A stretch of 64,000 bases of DNA, taken from the NCBI RefSeq assembly GCF_025971925.1, contig NZ_JAPDHV010000010.1, positions 16,776 through 80,775 on the forward strand. The letters run 5' to 3'. The notes under the pieces are model-generated. The model had not been told where the DNA came from. It ran no database searches and saw nothing but the letters and a program-made list of their open reading frames with translations. Position numbers and translations under genes: made by a program. Origin of the DNA: Chryseobacterium oryctis. Its GTDB lineage: Bacteria; Bacteroidota; Bacteroidia; Flavobacteriales; Weeksellaceae. Shown one piece after another: positions 27,345 to 37,133 of the stretch. Position 1 is the first letter of the stretch. Each line of letters opens with the position of its first letter.

Positions 27345-27857
27345 TCAAAATAAAATAGCCTTCTCCAATTCCAATAATTTTTGTTTTCTCCAGATTCCTC
27401 CTGCATATCCTATCAATTCTCCATTTGAACCGATAACTCTATGACACGGAATTAAAATTGCAATTTTATTGATGCCGTTTGCTGTTCCTACTGCGCGAAT
27501 TGCTTTTGGGTTTCCTAGAATTTCAGATTGTTGTTTATAGGTTCTTGTTTCACCTAACGGAATTTCTCTTAAGAGTTGCCAAACTTTCTTCTGAAAATCA
27601 GTTCCGGTAATAAATAAAGGTGTTTGGAATGTATTTCTTTTACCTTCAAAATATTCTGCCAATTCGATTTCCAATTGCTTGAAATGAGGATGATTTCCTT
27701 CTACAATTTCAGCATTTAAAGTTGTGGATAAAGATTGTAGCTGTTTTACAATATTTTTTCTGTCTGTAAACTCCAATAAGCAAATTCCTTCATCGACAGA
27801 ACAGGCAAACATTTCTCCGAGAGGAGTTGCTATGGTTTTACGATATATAATTTCCAT
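27345..27857 (-). CDS. ogt: Methylated-DNA-protein cysteine methyltransferase
   Basis: A 170-residue suicide repair protein that removes alkyl groups from O6-alkylguanine in DNA. The acceptor cysteine is C138 in IPCHRVIG, the Arg-finger/HTH part reads RAVGTANGIN, and YAGG.W.KQ.LL follows as usual. The N-terminal ribonuclease-like domain is present (about 1-85). It lies between the DinB-like and DUF2911 genes, a small repair and stress cluster. Confidence 0.94.
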   Translation of the reverse strand: MEIIYRKTIATPLGEMFACSVDEGICLLEFTDRKNIVKQLQSLSTTLNAEIVEGNHPHFKQLEIELAEYFEGKRNTFQTPLFITGTDFQKKVWQLLREIPLGETRTYKQQSEILGNPKAIRAVGTANGINKIAILIPCHRVIGSNGELIGYAGGIWRKQKLLELEKAILF

Positions 27858-27899
27858 TCCAATAAAATTAAATAAAAATTATATGCCCTACTCTAAAAT

Positions 27900-28448
27900 T
27901 CAAATATTAGTCAAAACTTTTTTTGCCTGTTCAACATGTCTTAAATTATGATAAATTACAAATCTGAAAGTATCACCCAATTTTAATTTTATTAATTTGG
28001 TAATACTGATACTCGTTTTGATTTTATTTAAATCAACATTTTTTGCTTTTTCCAGTAACTCTAAAAGTTCTTTTTGCTGTGTGACAAACTCTTCTACTAC
28101 CCTTTTATCTAATTTACTGTGAATTGGGTTCATATTTTTAAGCGTTTTCATTTTATTCAGTTTTTCTTTAGGAAGCATACTGTTTGCAAAATAATTTCCT
28201 AATAATCCCGGATTGAAAATCAATGATGAAGACGGATTGGCGGCAGCAATTCTATTATTGATTTCCGGAATGTAAAAATCACCGTACCTATTAAGGTGTT
28301 CAAGACATTCTAGTACACTCCAACTATCGTTTGTGCGTCTTGAATTTAATTCATTTTCAGACGTTTGCAACAGTTTTTCTGCAAACTGAATATTTTTTAA
28401 AGTTATATCCTTTAGATCAAAAATCAATTGAGGGGAAGAAATTTTCAT
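27900..28448 (-). CDS. DinB-family protein
   Basis: 182 residues forming the four-helix DinB/YfiT bundle. Putative metal-site histidines are in LECLEHLNRYGD (H51), and H162 and H166 in YHNLRHVEQAKK, with the Trp in DSWSVLE. Members include thiol-dependent transferases and DNA-damage-induced proteins, so a specific activity cannot be named. It is the first gene of a minus-strand run whose next member is ogt, 42 bases downstream. Confidence 0.88.
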   Translation of the reverse strand: MKISSPQLIFDLKDITLKNIQFAEKLLQTSENELNSRRTNDSWSVLECLEHLNRYGDFYIPEINNRIAAANPSSSLIFNPGLLGNYFANSMLPKEKLNKMKTLKNMNPIHSKLDKRVVEEFVTQQKELLELLEKAKNVDLNKIKTSISITKLIKLKLGDTFRFVIYHNLRHVEQAKKVLTNI

Positions 28449-28582
28449 TATTATTTTTTTTGCAAATTTCCTGATAGATTTTCTCTAAAATATTGATTGA
28501 AGTCAAGATTTTTAATTTAAATGAAGTTTCAAAAAATGTTATTTCAAAATAGTAAAAATGGAGTTACATAAATATTTTAACT

Positions 28583-28614
28583 AAAAAGAGACTGTTTTTT
28601 CTTACAGTCTCTTT
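28583..28614 (-). terminator. Intrinsic terminator of the pyrimidine operon
   Basis: A perfect 10-base stem AAAGAGACTG/CAGTCTCTTT (28585-28594 with 28605-28614) is followed on the minus strand by TTAG after a TTTTT run. It begins 21 bases after the carB stop codon. Confidence 0.85.
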
Positions 28615-28634
28615 CAATAATTCTTTAAAAGATA

Positions 28635-31600
28635 TTACATCGTTTCCATTTTGAAACTCATACTTTCAATTACTTTTAAAATTGCTTCTACAGTATCCAT
28701 TGAAGTTAAACAAGGAACTCCGTTTTCCACGCTCATTCTACGAATCTGGAAACCATCTCTTTCCGCTTGTTTTCCTTTTGTCGTAGTATTTACAACGTAC
28801 TGAACTTTACCTTTCTGGATCAAATCAATCAGGTTTACATCATCCTCTCCTATTTTGTAACCAATTTTGCAAGGAATTCCTTTTTCTGCGAAGAATTTTG
28901 CCGTTCCTTCCGTTGCCCAGATTCTGAAACCAACTTCATGGAATCTTGAAGCCAAATCTGCTGCTTCCTGCTTGTGCTTATCTGCAACCGTAAATAAAAT
29001 TGAACCATGCATAGGAACTTTTCTACCTGCTGCAACCAATCCTTTATAAAGAGCTTTTTCAAGTGTTGTATCTTTCCCCATTACCTCTCCTGTAGATTTC
29101 ATTTCAGGACCTAAAGAAATATCTACTTTTGTCAATTTCGAGAATGAGAATACAGGAACTTTTACAAAAACACCTTCTTTATTCGGAACCAAACCGTTTT
29201 CGTATCCTAAATCTTTCAATTTTTGCCCTAAAATAGCTTTTGTTGCCAAATTTGCCATCGGAACATCTGTAATTTTAGATAAGAAAGGAACCGTTCTTGA
29301 GGAACGAGGGTTAACTTCAATTACATATACATTTCCTTCAAAAAGAACATACTGAATGTTCATTAATCCAACTACGTTTAATCCTTTTGCTAATCTCTTA
29401 GTATAATCAACTAAAATCTCAACTTCGCTTTGTGAAATATTTTGAGGAGGATAAACAGCAATTGAATCTCCCGAGTGAACTCCCGCTCTTTCAATATGCT
29501 CCATAATTCCAGGAATCACTACCGTTTCTCCGTCACAGATTGCATCAACTTCAATTTCTTTCCCCACCATATATCTATCGACCAAAACCGGGTGTTCTGG
29601 ACTTGCATCTACTGCAAACTCCATATAATGAGCCAATTCACTTTCCGAGTAAACAATTTCCATTGCTCTACCTCCCAAAACATAACTTGGACGAACTAAA
29701 ACAGGATATCCAATTTCGTTAGCGATTTGTATAGCTTCTTCTTTAGATGTTGAAGTTTTTCCCAAAGGTTGAGGAATTCCTAACTCCTGCAATGCTTTTT
29801 CAAATTTGTCTCTGTTCTCAGCTCTGTCAAGGTCTTCCAAAGTAGTTCCTAAAATCTGTACTCCATGAGAAGCCAGTTTATCTGCCAAGTTAATCGCAGT
29901 TTGCCCTCCAAATTGTACTACAACTCCTTTTGGTTTTTCCAATTCGATAATATTCATTACATCTTCTTCCGTTAAAGGCTCGAAGTATAATTTATCTGAA
30001 ATTGAAAAATCTGTAGAAACGGTTTCCGGATTATTATTAATGATAATCGCTTCATATCCCATTTCTTTAATTGCCCAAACTGAGTGTACCGTTGCGTAAT
30101 CAAACTCAACACCTTGTCCGATTCTTATAGGCCCTGAACCTAAAACAATGATTTTTTCTTTATCAGAAACTACACTTTCATTTTCTTCTTCGTAGGTTCC
30201 ATAGAAATATGGTGTTTCAGATTCAAATTCCGCGGCACAAGTATCTACCATTTTGTAAACAGGCATGATTCCGTTTTCTTTTCTGAAATTGAAAACTTCA
30301 CGCTCCGTTACCTCCCAGAGAACAGCGATATTGATATCAGCAAAACCTAACTTTTTAGCTTCTAAAGCAATTTCTTTATTGAATTTATTTTCAGCGATTA
30401 CTTTTTCGAAATCAATTAGTTTTTTGATTTTCCAAATGAAGAATTTATCGATTTTGCTCCATTCTACAATTTGTTCCCAATCATATCCTCTTCTTAAAGC
30501 ATCACCTATGATAAATAATCTTTCGTCATCACAAACTCTGATTCTTCTTTCAATTTCTTCCGCCGTTAAAGCAGCAGCTTGTTTTGTTTTTAGACCAATA
30601 TGCTTAATCCCAGTTTCCAAAGAACGGATGGCTTTTTGTAAAGATTCTTCGAAATTTCTTCCGATTGCCATTACTTCTCCCGTTGCTTTCATCTGGGTTG
30701 ATAATCTTCTGTCGGCAGTTTCGAATTTATCGAACGGGAATCTTGGGAATTTAGTTACCACATAATCCAAAGCTGGCTCAAAACAAGCATAGGTCTTTCC
30801 TGTCACCGGATTCATAATTTCATCAAGCGTTAATCCAACTGCAATTTTTGCTGCAATTTTTGCAATCGGATAACCTGTTGCCTTTGAAGCTAAAGCAGAT
30901 GAACGAGAAACCCTTGGATTTACTTCAATAATATAATAATTAAATGAATGTGGGTCTAACGCTAATTGTACGTTACATCCACCTTCAATTCCTAAAGCTC
31001 TGATGATTTTTAGAGAAGCATTTCTCAACAACTGATACTCTCTGTCAGAAAGTGTCTGAGAAGGTGCAACAACGATTGAGTCTCCTGTATGAACTCCAAC
31101 TGGATCTATATTTTCCATGTTACAAACCACAATAGCATTGTCGTTTGCATCACGCATTACTTCATATTCAATTTCTTTGAAACCTGCGATTGATTTCTCA
31201 ATAAGACACTGTGTAACAGGACTATATTTCAATCCTAATTCTGCAATTTCTTTTAATTCCGTTTCGTTGGAAGCGATACCACCTCCTGTTCCACCCATTG
31301 TAAAGGCAGGACGAACAATTACGGGATAACCGATTTCTTCTGCGAAAGCAAGTGCGTCTTCTACGGTATTTACGATATCAGACTCTGGAACAGGTTCGTT
31401 TAATTCTCTCATCAATTCACGGAACAAATCTCTGTCTTCCGCTCTGTTGATTGCCGAAAGTTTAGTCCCTAAAACTTCCACTTTACATTCTTCAAGAATT
31501 CCTGATTTTTCTAATTCTACCGCCATATTAAGACCAGTTTGCCCTCCAAGAGTTGGTAAAAGTGCATCTGGACGCTCTTTTCTGATGATATGACTTACAA

Positions 31601-31814
31601 ACTGAAGTGAAATCGGTTCGATGTAAACTTTATCTGCGATTTCAACATCTGTCATAATGGTTGCAGGATTTGAGTTAATCAAAATTACCTTATAACCTTC
31701 CTCTTTCAAAGACAAACATGCCTGTGTTCCTGCGTAATCAAATTCCGCCGCCTGACCAATAATAATAGGCCCTGAACCGATTACTAAAATTGTTTTTATG
31801 TCGTTTCTTTTCAT
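28635..31814 (-). CDS. carB: Carbamoyl-phosphate synthase large subunit
   Basis: A 1059-residue enzyme that makes carbamoyl phosphate from bicarbonate, ammonia (from CarA) and two ATP, feeding both pyrimidines (pyrB) and arginine (argF'). Two ATP-grasp halves are seen: the first begins [22 protein letters not shown], the second at about residue 553 [21 protein letters not shown]. Each has an NPR-type metal loop ([24 protein letters not shown]). The C-terminal allosteric MGS-like domain starts near 930. Last gene of the operon, 17 bases after the SxxK lipoprotein gene. Confidence 0.97.
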   Translation of the reverse strand: MKRNDIKTILVIGSGPIIIGQAAEFDYAGTQACLSLKEEGYKVILINSNPATIMTDVEIADKVYIEPISLQFVSHIIRKERPDALLPTLGGQTGLNMAVELEKSGILEECKVEVLGTKLSAINRAEDRDLFRELMRELNEPVPESDIVNTVEDALAFAEEIGYPVIVRPAFTMGGTGGGIASNETELKEIAELGLKYSPVTQCLIEKSIAGFKEIEYEVMRDANDNAIVVCNMENIDPVGVHTGDSIVVAPSQTLSDREYQLLRNASLKIIRALGIEGGCNVQLALDPHSFNYYIIEVNPRVSRSSALASKATGYPIAKIAAKIAVGLTLDEIMNPVTGKTYACFEPALDYVVTKFPRFPFDKFETADRRLSTQMKATGEVMAIGRNFEESLQKAIRSLETGIKHIGLKTKQAAALTAEEIERRIRVCDDERLFIIGDALRRGYDWEQIVEWSKIDKFFIWKIKKLIDFEKVIAENKFNKEIALEAKKLGFADINIAVLWEVTEREVFNFRKENGIMPVYKMVDTCAAEFESETPYFYGTYEEENESVVSDKEKIIVLGSGPIRIGQGVEFDYATVHSVWAIKEMGYEAIIINNNPETVSTDFSISDKLYFEPLTEEDVMNIIELEKPKGVVVQFGGQTAINLADKLASHGVQILGTTLEDLDRAENRDKFEKALQELGIPQPLGKTSTSKEEAIQIANEIGYPVLVRPSYVLGGRAMEIVYSESELAHYMEFAVDASPEHPVLVDRYMVGKEIEVDAICDGETVVIPGIMEHIERAGVHSGDSIAVYPPQNISQSEVEILVDYTKRLAKGLNVVGLMNIQYVLFEGNVYVIEVNPRSSRTVPFLSKITDVPMANLATKAILGQKLKDLGYENGLVPNKEGVFVKVPVFSFSKLTKVDISLGPEMKSTGEVMGKDTTLEKALYKGLVAAGRKVPMHGSILFTVADKHKQEAADLASRFHEVGFRIWATEGTAKFFAEKGIPCKIGYKIGEDDVNLIDLIQKGKVQYVVNTTTKGKQAERDGFQIRRMSVENGVPCLTSMDTVEAILKVIESMSFKMETM

Positions 31815-31830
31815 TTTATATTTTAGAGAA

Positions 31831-32883
31831 TTATTTAACTAAATTACTTTGCATGATAACTTTTCTAATTTCCTGCTCGAAATAATAAGCAATATCAAAA
31901 TTATCTGTTGCCTGATTTTCCAATACCACTACAGAAACTTTTTCTTTAGGATAGTATAAATTAACGGCTGTAAATCCTGCCAGAGGTGAAAAACCTGTAT
32001 GTCCGATTTCAAAAATTTCTGATTTATCATTAATTCTTAAACCGTATCCGTACCCTATTTCACTTTCTCCGAAAAGCGAATGTTGATTAGTAATAGAATA
32101 AGAAATCATCTTTTGGTAGCTTTCATTTTTTAAAATTTTACCATTATGTAGAAGATAATTCCATTGTGTAAGGTCTTCAGTTGTAGTAAGCAAATGACTT
32201 CCAGGAAATAAATCCTGAGAAAATGGAAATTTTTCAACTAATTTGGTTTCGTCTTTAGAAATAGCATAGCTGTTAACTATCTTATTCTGATTTTGCTGAT
32301 CAGGATAAAAACTGTTTTTCATTCCATATTTTGCAAAAAGTGCAGTTACCAGCTCTCCATACCTTTTTCCTGTAGCATTTTCCAAAATTCGTCCTAAAGT
32401 TGCATATCCGATATTGGAATATTTGAACTGTGTCCCTGGCTCGAAAAGTAGGTTTTCTTTAAGTTCCCATGCATCAATTCCCGAAGAATTATTTAAAAGA
32501 TGATGAACAGTCACTTTATTTGCCCAATCATATTTCATGTCTTTAAGATAAGTTTTGATTGGCTGATTGAGATTTATCGTTCCTTTTTCTACTTCTAACA
32601 TCACTAAAGTTGCAGTAATCTGCTTAGCAATAGACATTGTAGAAAACTTATCATCTATTTTGAGCTTTGTTTTGTTATCAAAATTTGAGAAACCAAAAGC
32701 TTTTTTATAAATATTATTTCCATCTTTTGAAATTGCAATTGTACCGTTAAATTCTCTAGGATTTTTGACCTGAATCAAACTATCTAATTTTTGAGACAGT
32801 TGTTTATCTTCAACAACTTTTGTCGAATTGCAACTCAAAACAATGGAAGCCGTAAATATTAAAAAAAGTGGTTTCAAAATCAA
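31831..32883 (-). CDS. SxxK serine hydrolase lipoprotein within the carAB operon
   Basis: A 350-residue beta-lactamase/DD-peptidase-fold protein. The lipobox LSC gives a lipidated C18. The three active-site motifs are intact: S84-I-A-K87, Y155-S-N157 and H295-T-G297. This pattern belongs to the class C beta-lactamase, esterase and D-aminopeptidase group. It starts one base after the carA stop codon and ends 16 bases before carB, so it is translated as part of the pyrimidine operon, which is unusual for a periplasmic hydrolase. Its substrate is unknown. Confidence 0.9.
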   Translation of the reverse strand: MILKPLFLIFTASIVLSCNSTKVVEDKQLSQKLDSLIQVKNPREFNGTIAISKDGNNIYKKAFGFSNFDNKTKLKIDDKFSTMSIAKQITATLVMLEVEKGTINLNQPIKTYLKDMKYDWANKVTVHHLLNNSSGIDAWELKENLLFEPGTQFKYSNIGYATLGRILENATGKRYGELVTALFAKYGMKNSFYPDQQNQNKIVNSYAISKDETKLVEKFPFSQDLFPGSHLLTTTEDLTQWNYLLHNGKILKNESYQKMISYSITNQHSLFGESEIGYGYGLRINDKSEIFEIGHTGFSPLAGFTAVNLYYPKEKVSVVVLENQATDNFDIAYYFEQEIRKVIMQSNLVK

Positions 32884-32884
32884 C

Positions 32885-33958
32885 TTACTTTTTAAATTTT
32901 TCCATTAATTCAATAAACTCATCGAATAAATAGTTCGCATCTTCAGGACCTGGACTTGCTTCCGGGTGATACTGAACCGAGAAACATGGATGAATTTTAT
33001 GTTTCAAACCTTCGTTTGTTCTGTCATTCAATGCAATATGAGTTTCTATTAAATCCGTTGCTTTAAGACTCTCTTGGTCAACTGCATATCCGTGATTTTG
33101 AGAAGTGATTGCCACTTTATTTTTCTCTAAATCTAGTACAGGGTGATTTCCGCCTCTGTGCCCGAATTTCAGTTTAAAAGTTTTTGCTCCACAAGCTAAA
33201 CCAATCAATTGATGACCTAAACAGATTCCGAAAATTGGAACTTTTCCTAAAATTCCGCGAATCATTTCAAGAGCGTGTTGGTTATCTTCTGGGTCACCAG
33301 GACCGTTTGATAACATTACTCCATCAGGATTCATCAGCAAAATTTCTTCTGCTGTTACATCCTGAGAAACTACTGTAATATCACAATTTCTCTGAGATAA
33401 TTCTCTGATAATACCTAATTTAGACCCAAAGTCTACCAAAACTACTTTAAACCCTCTTCCCGGATTTGCATAAGGCGTTTTTGTAGAAACAGTTTCTACC
33501 TGATTCGTTGGAAAAGTTGTTGATTTAAGCTCTGTAACAACTGTGTTTTCATCAACATCAGCGTTTACTATTTTTCCTTTCACAACTCCCTGGTTACGAA
33601 GAATTCTTGTCAGTCTTCTCGTATCTATTCCGGAAATTCCTGAAAGATTTTTTCTTTTAAATAATTCATCTAAAGTTATTTGAGTACGGAAGTTTGAAGG
33701 TAAATCACAAACTTCTTTTACGATAAGACCTTTGATTGCCGGCTCAATACTTTCATAATCATCACGGTTAATACCATAGTTTCCGATAAGCGGATACGTC
33801 ATACACACCATTTGACCGCAATATGAAGGGTCAGAAATCAGTTCCTGATATCCCGTCATTCCGGTATTGAAAACTACTTCTCCTGCAGTTTCCAAATCTG
33901 CCCCGAAACCTTCTCCATGAAACACTTCACCGGACTCCAGTATTAATTTTTTCTTCAT
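32885..33958 (-). CDS. carA: Carbamoyl-phosphate synthase small subunit
   Basis: A 357-residue glutaminase subunit that supplies ammonia to CarB. The class I amidotransferase triad is C246 (FGICLGHQ), H331 and E333 (QYHPEASPGP). The N-terminal domain carries GEVVFNTGMTGYQE and the GISGIDTRRLTRILR segment. It lies 89 bases after pyrB, with the SxxK gene starting one base after its stop codon. Confidence 0.97.
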   Translation of the reverse strand: MKKKLILESGEVFHGEGFGADLETAGEVVFNTGMTGYQELISDPSYCGQMVCMTYPLIGNYGINRDDYESIEPAIKGLIVKEVCDLPSNFRTQITLDELFKRKNLSGISGIDTRRLTRILRNQGVVKGKIVNADVDENTVVTELKSTTFPTNQVETVSTKTPYANPGRGFKVVLVDFGSKLGIIRELSQRNCDITVVSQDVTAEEILLMNPDGVMLSNGPGDPEDNQHALEMIRGILGKVPIFGICLGHQLIGLACGAKTFKLKFGHRGGNHPVLDLEKNKVAITSQNHGYAVDQESLKATDLIETHIALNDRTNEGLKHKIHPCFSVQYHPEASPGPEDANYLFDEFIELMEKFKK

Positions 33959-34047
33959 TTTCTTTATTTAGATTTTCTTTTTTTACTTTCTATTTAATCT
34001 TTGTACAAAATCAATTTAAGATGTATAATGTACTTTACTTTTTACAA

Positions 34048-34938
34048 TTATTTGAAGGTATATCCTGCATTTTCTAAGGCCTCTTTTAGGATAGCCATTC
34101 TTGCAAAAACACCATTCTGCATTTGTTTAAAAACTCTTGAACGCTCACATTCCACCAAACCGGTATCAATTTCTACCCCTCTATTGATAGGCGCAGGATG
34201 CATAATAATAGCTCCTTTTTTCATTGCTTTTTCCCTTTCTTTCGTCAAACCATATTTTCTATGATATTCAGAAGCAGAAAAGTTCATTTGAGCGTCATGT
34301 CTTTCGTGTTGTATCCTTAATAACATTAAAACATCAACTTCCTTAATTAATTCGTCTACAGCAAGATAAGTACCGTTAATTAAAGCTCCTTCATTAAACC
34401 ATTGTTCAGGACCTGAGAAATATACCTTTGCTCCTAATCTTCTTAATGCTTCAGCATTTGAGTTGGCAACACGACTGTGCTTCACATCTCCAACAATTCC
34501 TATTTTCAAGCCTTCAAATTTTCCAAATTCTTGATAAATCGTTAATAAATCCAACATACATTGAGATGGATGATTTCCTGTTCCATCACCTCCGTTGATT
34601 ACAGGAATTTTAATATTTTTTAATTCTTCAAAATATCTATCTTTCTTATCTCTGATTACAACAAGATTCACTCCTAAACTTTCCAGTGTTTTTACTGTAT
34701 CATAAAGACTTTCACCTTTATTTACAGAACTATTGGAAGCATCAAAAGGAATAACCTGTAAACCTAACTTTCTTTCTGCAATATCAAAACTCGTTTTCGT
34801 TCTCGTACTGTCTTCAAAGAAAAGATTTGAACAAAAAACTTCTCCTTCAATTTTAACAGTTTTTCCGTTTGCAAAAGCCAATGCTTCTGTTACTATACTG
34901 TTGATTTTCTCGGTGGTTAGTTCTGCAATCGTAAACAT
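34048..34938 (-). CDS. pyrB: Aspartate carbamoyltransferase catalytic subunit
   Basis: A 296-residue enzyme condensing carbamoyl phosphate and aspartate to carbamoyl aspartate, the first committed pyrimidine step. The carbamoyl-phosphate motif [22 protein letters not shown], the SRVANS segment and [11 protein letters not shown] are present. No pyrI regulatory subunit follows, so allosteric control like that of E. coli is not expected. It is preceded by a terminator and leader reading frame (34958-35057) that probably regulate it. Confidence 0.96.
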   Translation of the reverse strand: MFTIAELTTEKINSIVTEALAFANGKTVKIEGEVFCSNLFFEDSTRTKTSFDIAERKLGLQVIPFDASNSSVNKGESLYDTVKTLESLGVNLVVIRDKKDRYFEELKNIKIPVINGGDGTGNHPSQCMLDLLTIYQEFGKFEGLKIGIVGDVKHSRVANSNAEALRRLGAKVYFSGPEQWFNEGALINGTYLAVDELIKEVDVLMLLRIQHERHDAQMNFSASEYHRKYGLTKEREKAMKKGAIIMHPAPINRGVEIDTGLVECERSRVFKQMQNGVFARMAILKEALENAGYTFK

Positions 34939-34957
34939 AATATTTTAATTTTTTTAC

Positions 34958-34987
34958 AAAAAAAAAGCGAAGAAAATATCTTCGCTT
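34958..34987 (-). terminator. Attenuator terminator in the pyrB leader
   Basis: On the minus strand AAGCGAAGA pairs perfectly with TCTTCGCTT (34979-34987 with 34965-34973; loop of five), followed by a run of T to 34958. It is a textbook intrinsic terminator lying 20 bases before the pyrB start codon and downstream of its promoter, so transcription of pyrB must read through it. Confidence 0.85.
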
Positions 34988-34988
34988 A

Positions 34989-35057
34989 CTATAAATAAAT
35001 ATCGTAAAGGGCGCTGTCGCCCGGTAATTCTAATGATATAAATACTGTGTTATTCAT
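34989..35057 (-). CDS. Putative leader peptide of pyrB
   Basis: A 22-codon frame opening at the ATG at 35057-35055 and closing with TAG at 34991-34989; the peptide begins MNNTVFISLELPG and ends DIYL. The stop codon is separated by one base from the 5' arm of the attenuator stem, so a ribosome finishing it would cover that arm. The start lies about at the predicted transcription start, so the message would be leaderless or nearly so. The second half of the transcript is U-rich (ending AUUUAUUUAUAG) and follows a small hairpin GGGCG/CGCCC, as expected for an RNA-polymerase pause. Translation is unproven. Confidence 0.5.
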   Translation of the reverse strand: MNNTVFISLELPGDSALYDIYL

Positions 35058-35063
35058 TAGGCG

Positions 35064-35094
35064 CAAAGATATAAAAATATTGTGAATTTACAAA
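35064..35094 (-). promoter_or_regulatory. Consensus promoter of the pyrimidine operon
   Basis: The minus strand carries TTTG (35094-35091), a 19-base spacer and TATCTTTG (35071-35064), a full match to the Bacteroidota TTTG-N19-TAnnTTTG promoter. Transcription should start near 35057-35060. Confidence 0.8.
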
Positions 35095-35153
35095 ACCAAA
35101 GTTTCAAATAAATTAAAAAACCTTAATCTCTCTTTATTTTCATTTTTAAGTAT

Positions 35154-35161
35154 TATTTTTG
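35154..35161 (+). promoter_or_regulatory. -7 promoter box of the Lrp-type gene
   Basis: TATTTTTG on the plus strand is an exact match 23 bases before the ATG of the Lrp-family gene. The -33 element is only TTTA. Confidence 0.45.
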
Positions 35162-35184
35162 TTAAAAATCAATCTTATTTATAT

Positions 35185-35646
35185 ATGGATTTAAAGGACA
35201 AAATGATTCTCAGTATTATTCAGGAAGACTCTACATTATCTGTAAAAGAAATTTCAGAGAAAATAGGTCTTACATTTACTCCAACGTATGAACGTATCAA
35301 ACATCTGGAGAAAAACGGAATAATTGAGAAATATGTTGGTCTTTTAAACCGTGAAAAACTGGGATTGAATATTGTTGTTTATTGTAATGTTCGCTTGAAA
35401 GAGCAGTCTCAAAAAGTTTTGGAGACATTTGAAAAAAACATTAAAAAACACGACGAAGTTCAGGAAATCATCAGTCTTTCTGGTGAATACGATTATATGC
35501 TAAAGATTATAGCGAAAGATATTAATTCTTATAATGACTTCGCCGTGAATGTAATTTCAAATATTCCTAATATCGGGCAATACCACAGTTCTATTGTACT
35601 TCATGAGGTTAAAAAATCAACCAAATTTAAAATTGATTTGGATTAA
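35185..35646 (+). CDS. Lrp/AsnC-family transcriptional regulator
   Basis: A 153-residue regulator: an N-terminal winged HTH (about 4-60; LSVKEISEKIGLTFTPTYERIKHLEKNGIIEKY) and a C-terminal RAM ligand-binding domain (about 67-145; SLSGEYDYMLKIIAKD). Such proteins form octamers and sense amino acids. It is divergent from the pyrimidine operon and sits upstream of, though convergent with, the arginine operon end, so amino-acid control of either is conceivable. No operator can be assigned from this window. Confidence 0.92.
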   Translation: MDLKDKMILSIIQEDSTLSVKEISEKIGLTFTPTYERIKHLEKNGIIEKYVGLLNREKLGLNIVVYCNVRLKEQSQKVLETFEKNIKKHDEVQEIISLSGEYDYMLKIIAKDINSYNDFAVNVISNIPNIGQYHSSIVLHEVKKSTKFKIDLD

Positions 35647-35673
35647 ATTTTTATTTCCTTTATAATTTATTTA

Positions 35674-35765
35674 TGCTTCGACTTCGCTCAGCATGACATC
35701 TCTAATACTAACTGTTTTATTAACGATTCATTTGTGACGGTGTCATGCTGAGCGAAGTCGAAGTA
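35674..35765. repeat. Extragenic palindromic repeat (REP-like)
   Basis: Arms 35674-35698 and 35741-35765 (25 bases, one mismatch) read TGCTTCGACTTCGCTCAGCA at the left and its complement at the right, with a 42-base loop. It lies in the convergent gap between the Lrp-type gene and argH. Sequences of this type recur in many Bacteroidota genomes. It would fold into a very stable hairpin in either transcript. Confidence 0.8.
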
Positions 35766-35802
35766 TCTCATCAATAATCCTAAACAATTCTTTTATTTAA
35801 AA

Positions 35803-37107
35803 TTAACCCAAGAGTTTACTTATCAATTTGTTAAACTGGTACTCAATTTTATCTAAACAAAGGTTTCCTATGCTTCCCTGATGAGTATGATTTAAATTTT
35901 CAATTTCAAAATCAAACTCGTTTTTTTCAATTTCTTGCCCTACTTTTATATAAGCATCACGGAATGAACTTCCATTTTTCACCTCTTCATTGATCTTTTC
36001 TACACTGAAAAGGTATTTATATTTTTCATCTTCCAAAATTCCGTCCTTAACCTGAATGTTTGGTAATGTATAATTCAAAATTTCAAGACATTCTTTTAAC
36101 GAATCGATTGCAGGGAAAAGTATTTCCTTCGTTAATTGCATATCCCGGTGGTATCCTGAAGGAAGATTGCTCGTCAACAACATAAATTCATTTGGTAACG
36201 CCTGAATTCTGTTGCAACGCGCACGTACCAATTCAAAAATATCCGGATTTTTCTTATGAGGCATGATACTGCTTCCTGTGGTAAACTCTTTTGGAAAACT
36301 AATAAAATCAAAGTTTTGACTTAAATACAAGCAAACATCATAAGAAAATTTCCCTAAAGTCCCTGCTAAAGTTGCCATTGCCATCGAAAGCATTTTTTCA
36401 GATTTTCCGCGAGTCATTTGAGCATAAACAGAATTATAATTCATCGACTGAAAACCTAAATTATAAGTTGTACTCTCACGATTAATTGGGAAAGATGAAC
36501 CGTAACCCGCAGCTGAACCTAAAGGATTTTTATTAATGATATTTTTCACCGAAAACAGCATTTCAACATCATCCAACAATGCTTCAGCATAAGCACCGAA
36601 CCACAAACCAAATGATGAAGGCATTGCAATCTGAAAATGTGTATATCCCGGAAGTAAAACATGTTTGTGCTGTTCTGCCAATTTAATTAAGATTTGGAAG
36701 AAATCACTTGTTAAAGAAGCTATTTCACGGATTTCATCTAATAAATACAGTTTAATATCCAATAAAACCTGGTCGTTTCTTGAACGTGCCGTATGGATTT
36801 TTTTGCCTATGTCACCTAACTTCTCAATTAAAATCGTTTCAACCTGAGAATGGATATCTTCCGCCTGCTTGTCAATTTCGAAAGTTCCGTTTTCAATATC
36901 ATTTAGAATTCCTTCCAAAACAGATAGCATCTGCTCTGATTCTTCATTGGAAATAATCCCAACTTCTGCTAACATTTTACAATGCGCCATTGAACCTTTC
37001 ACGTCATACTTAGCCAAACGCTCATCAAAATCCAAGTCTTTACCTACCGTAAAATTATTAACCAATATATTGGTGGCATTATTATCTTTTTGCCATATTT
37101 TTTTCAT
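35803..37107 (-). CDS. argH: Argininosuccinate lyase
   Basis: A 434-residue enzyme of the fumarase/aspartase superfamily that splits argininosuccinate into arginine and fumarate, the last step of the pathway. The signature loop GSSIMPHKKNPD with the catalytic Ser is present, as are HTARSRNDQVLLD and GYTHFQIAMPSS. It is the last gene of the arginine operon, separated from argE by 284 bases that hold a structured repeat. The other side ends in a convergent gap with a REP. Confidence 0.96.
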   Translation of the reverse strand: MKKIWQKDNNATNILVNNFTVGKDLDFDERLAKYDVKGSMAHCKMLAEVGIISNEESEQMLSVLEGILNDIENGTFEIDKQAEDIHSQVETILIEKLGDIGKKIHTARSRNDQVLLDIKLYLLDEIREIASLTSDFFQILIKLAEQHKHVLLPGYTHFQIAMPSSFGLWFGAYAEALLDDVEMLFSVKNIINKNPLGSAAGYGSSFPINRESTTYNLGFQSMNYNSVYAQMTRGKSEKMLSMAMATLAGTLGKFSYDVCLYLSQNFDFISFPKEFTTGSSIMPHKKNPDIFELVRARCNRIQALPNEFMLLTSNLPSGYHRDMQLTKEILFPAIDSLKECLEILNYTLPNIQVKDGILEDEKYKYLFSVEKINEEVKNGSSFRDAYIKVGQEIEKNEFDFEIENLNHTHQGSIGNLCLDKIEYQFNKLISKLLG

Positions 37108-37133
37108 AAAATTTCTTTTTTTATTTTTCTAAT

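Noticed and set aside
27317..27406. Upstream extension of the DUF2911 protein
   Set aside because: It overlaps the end of ogt and hides the signal peptide; the GTG at 27316 gives a proper secretory N-terminus.
34958..35057. PyrR-type attenuator or riboswitch for pyrB
   Set aside because: I see no PyrR anti-antiterminator consensus loop and no mutually exclusive antiterminator pairing; the leader-peptide arrangement explains the parts better.
35674..35765. CRISPR repeat
   Set aside because: Only one inverted pair, no regularly spaced direct repeats and no cas genes.
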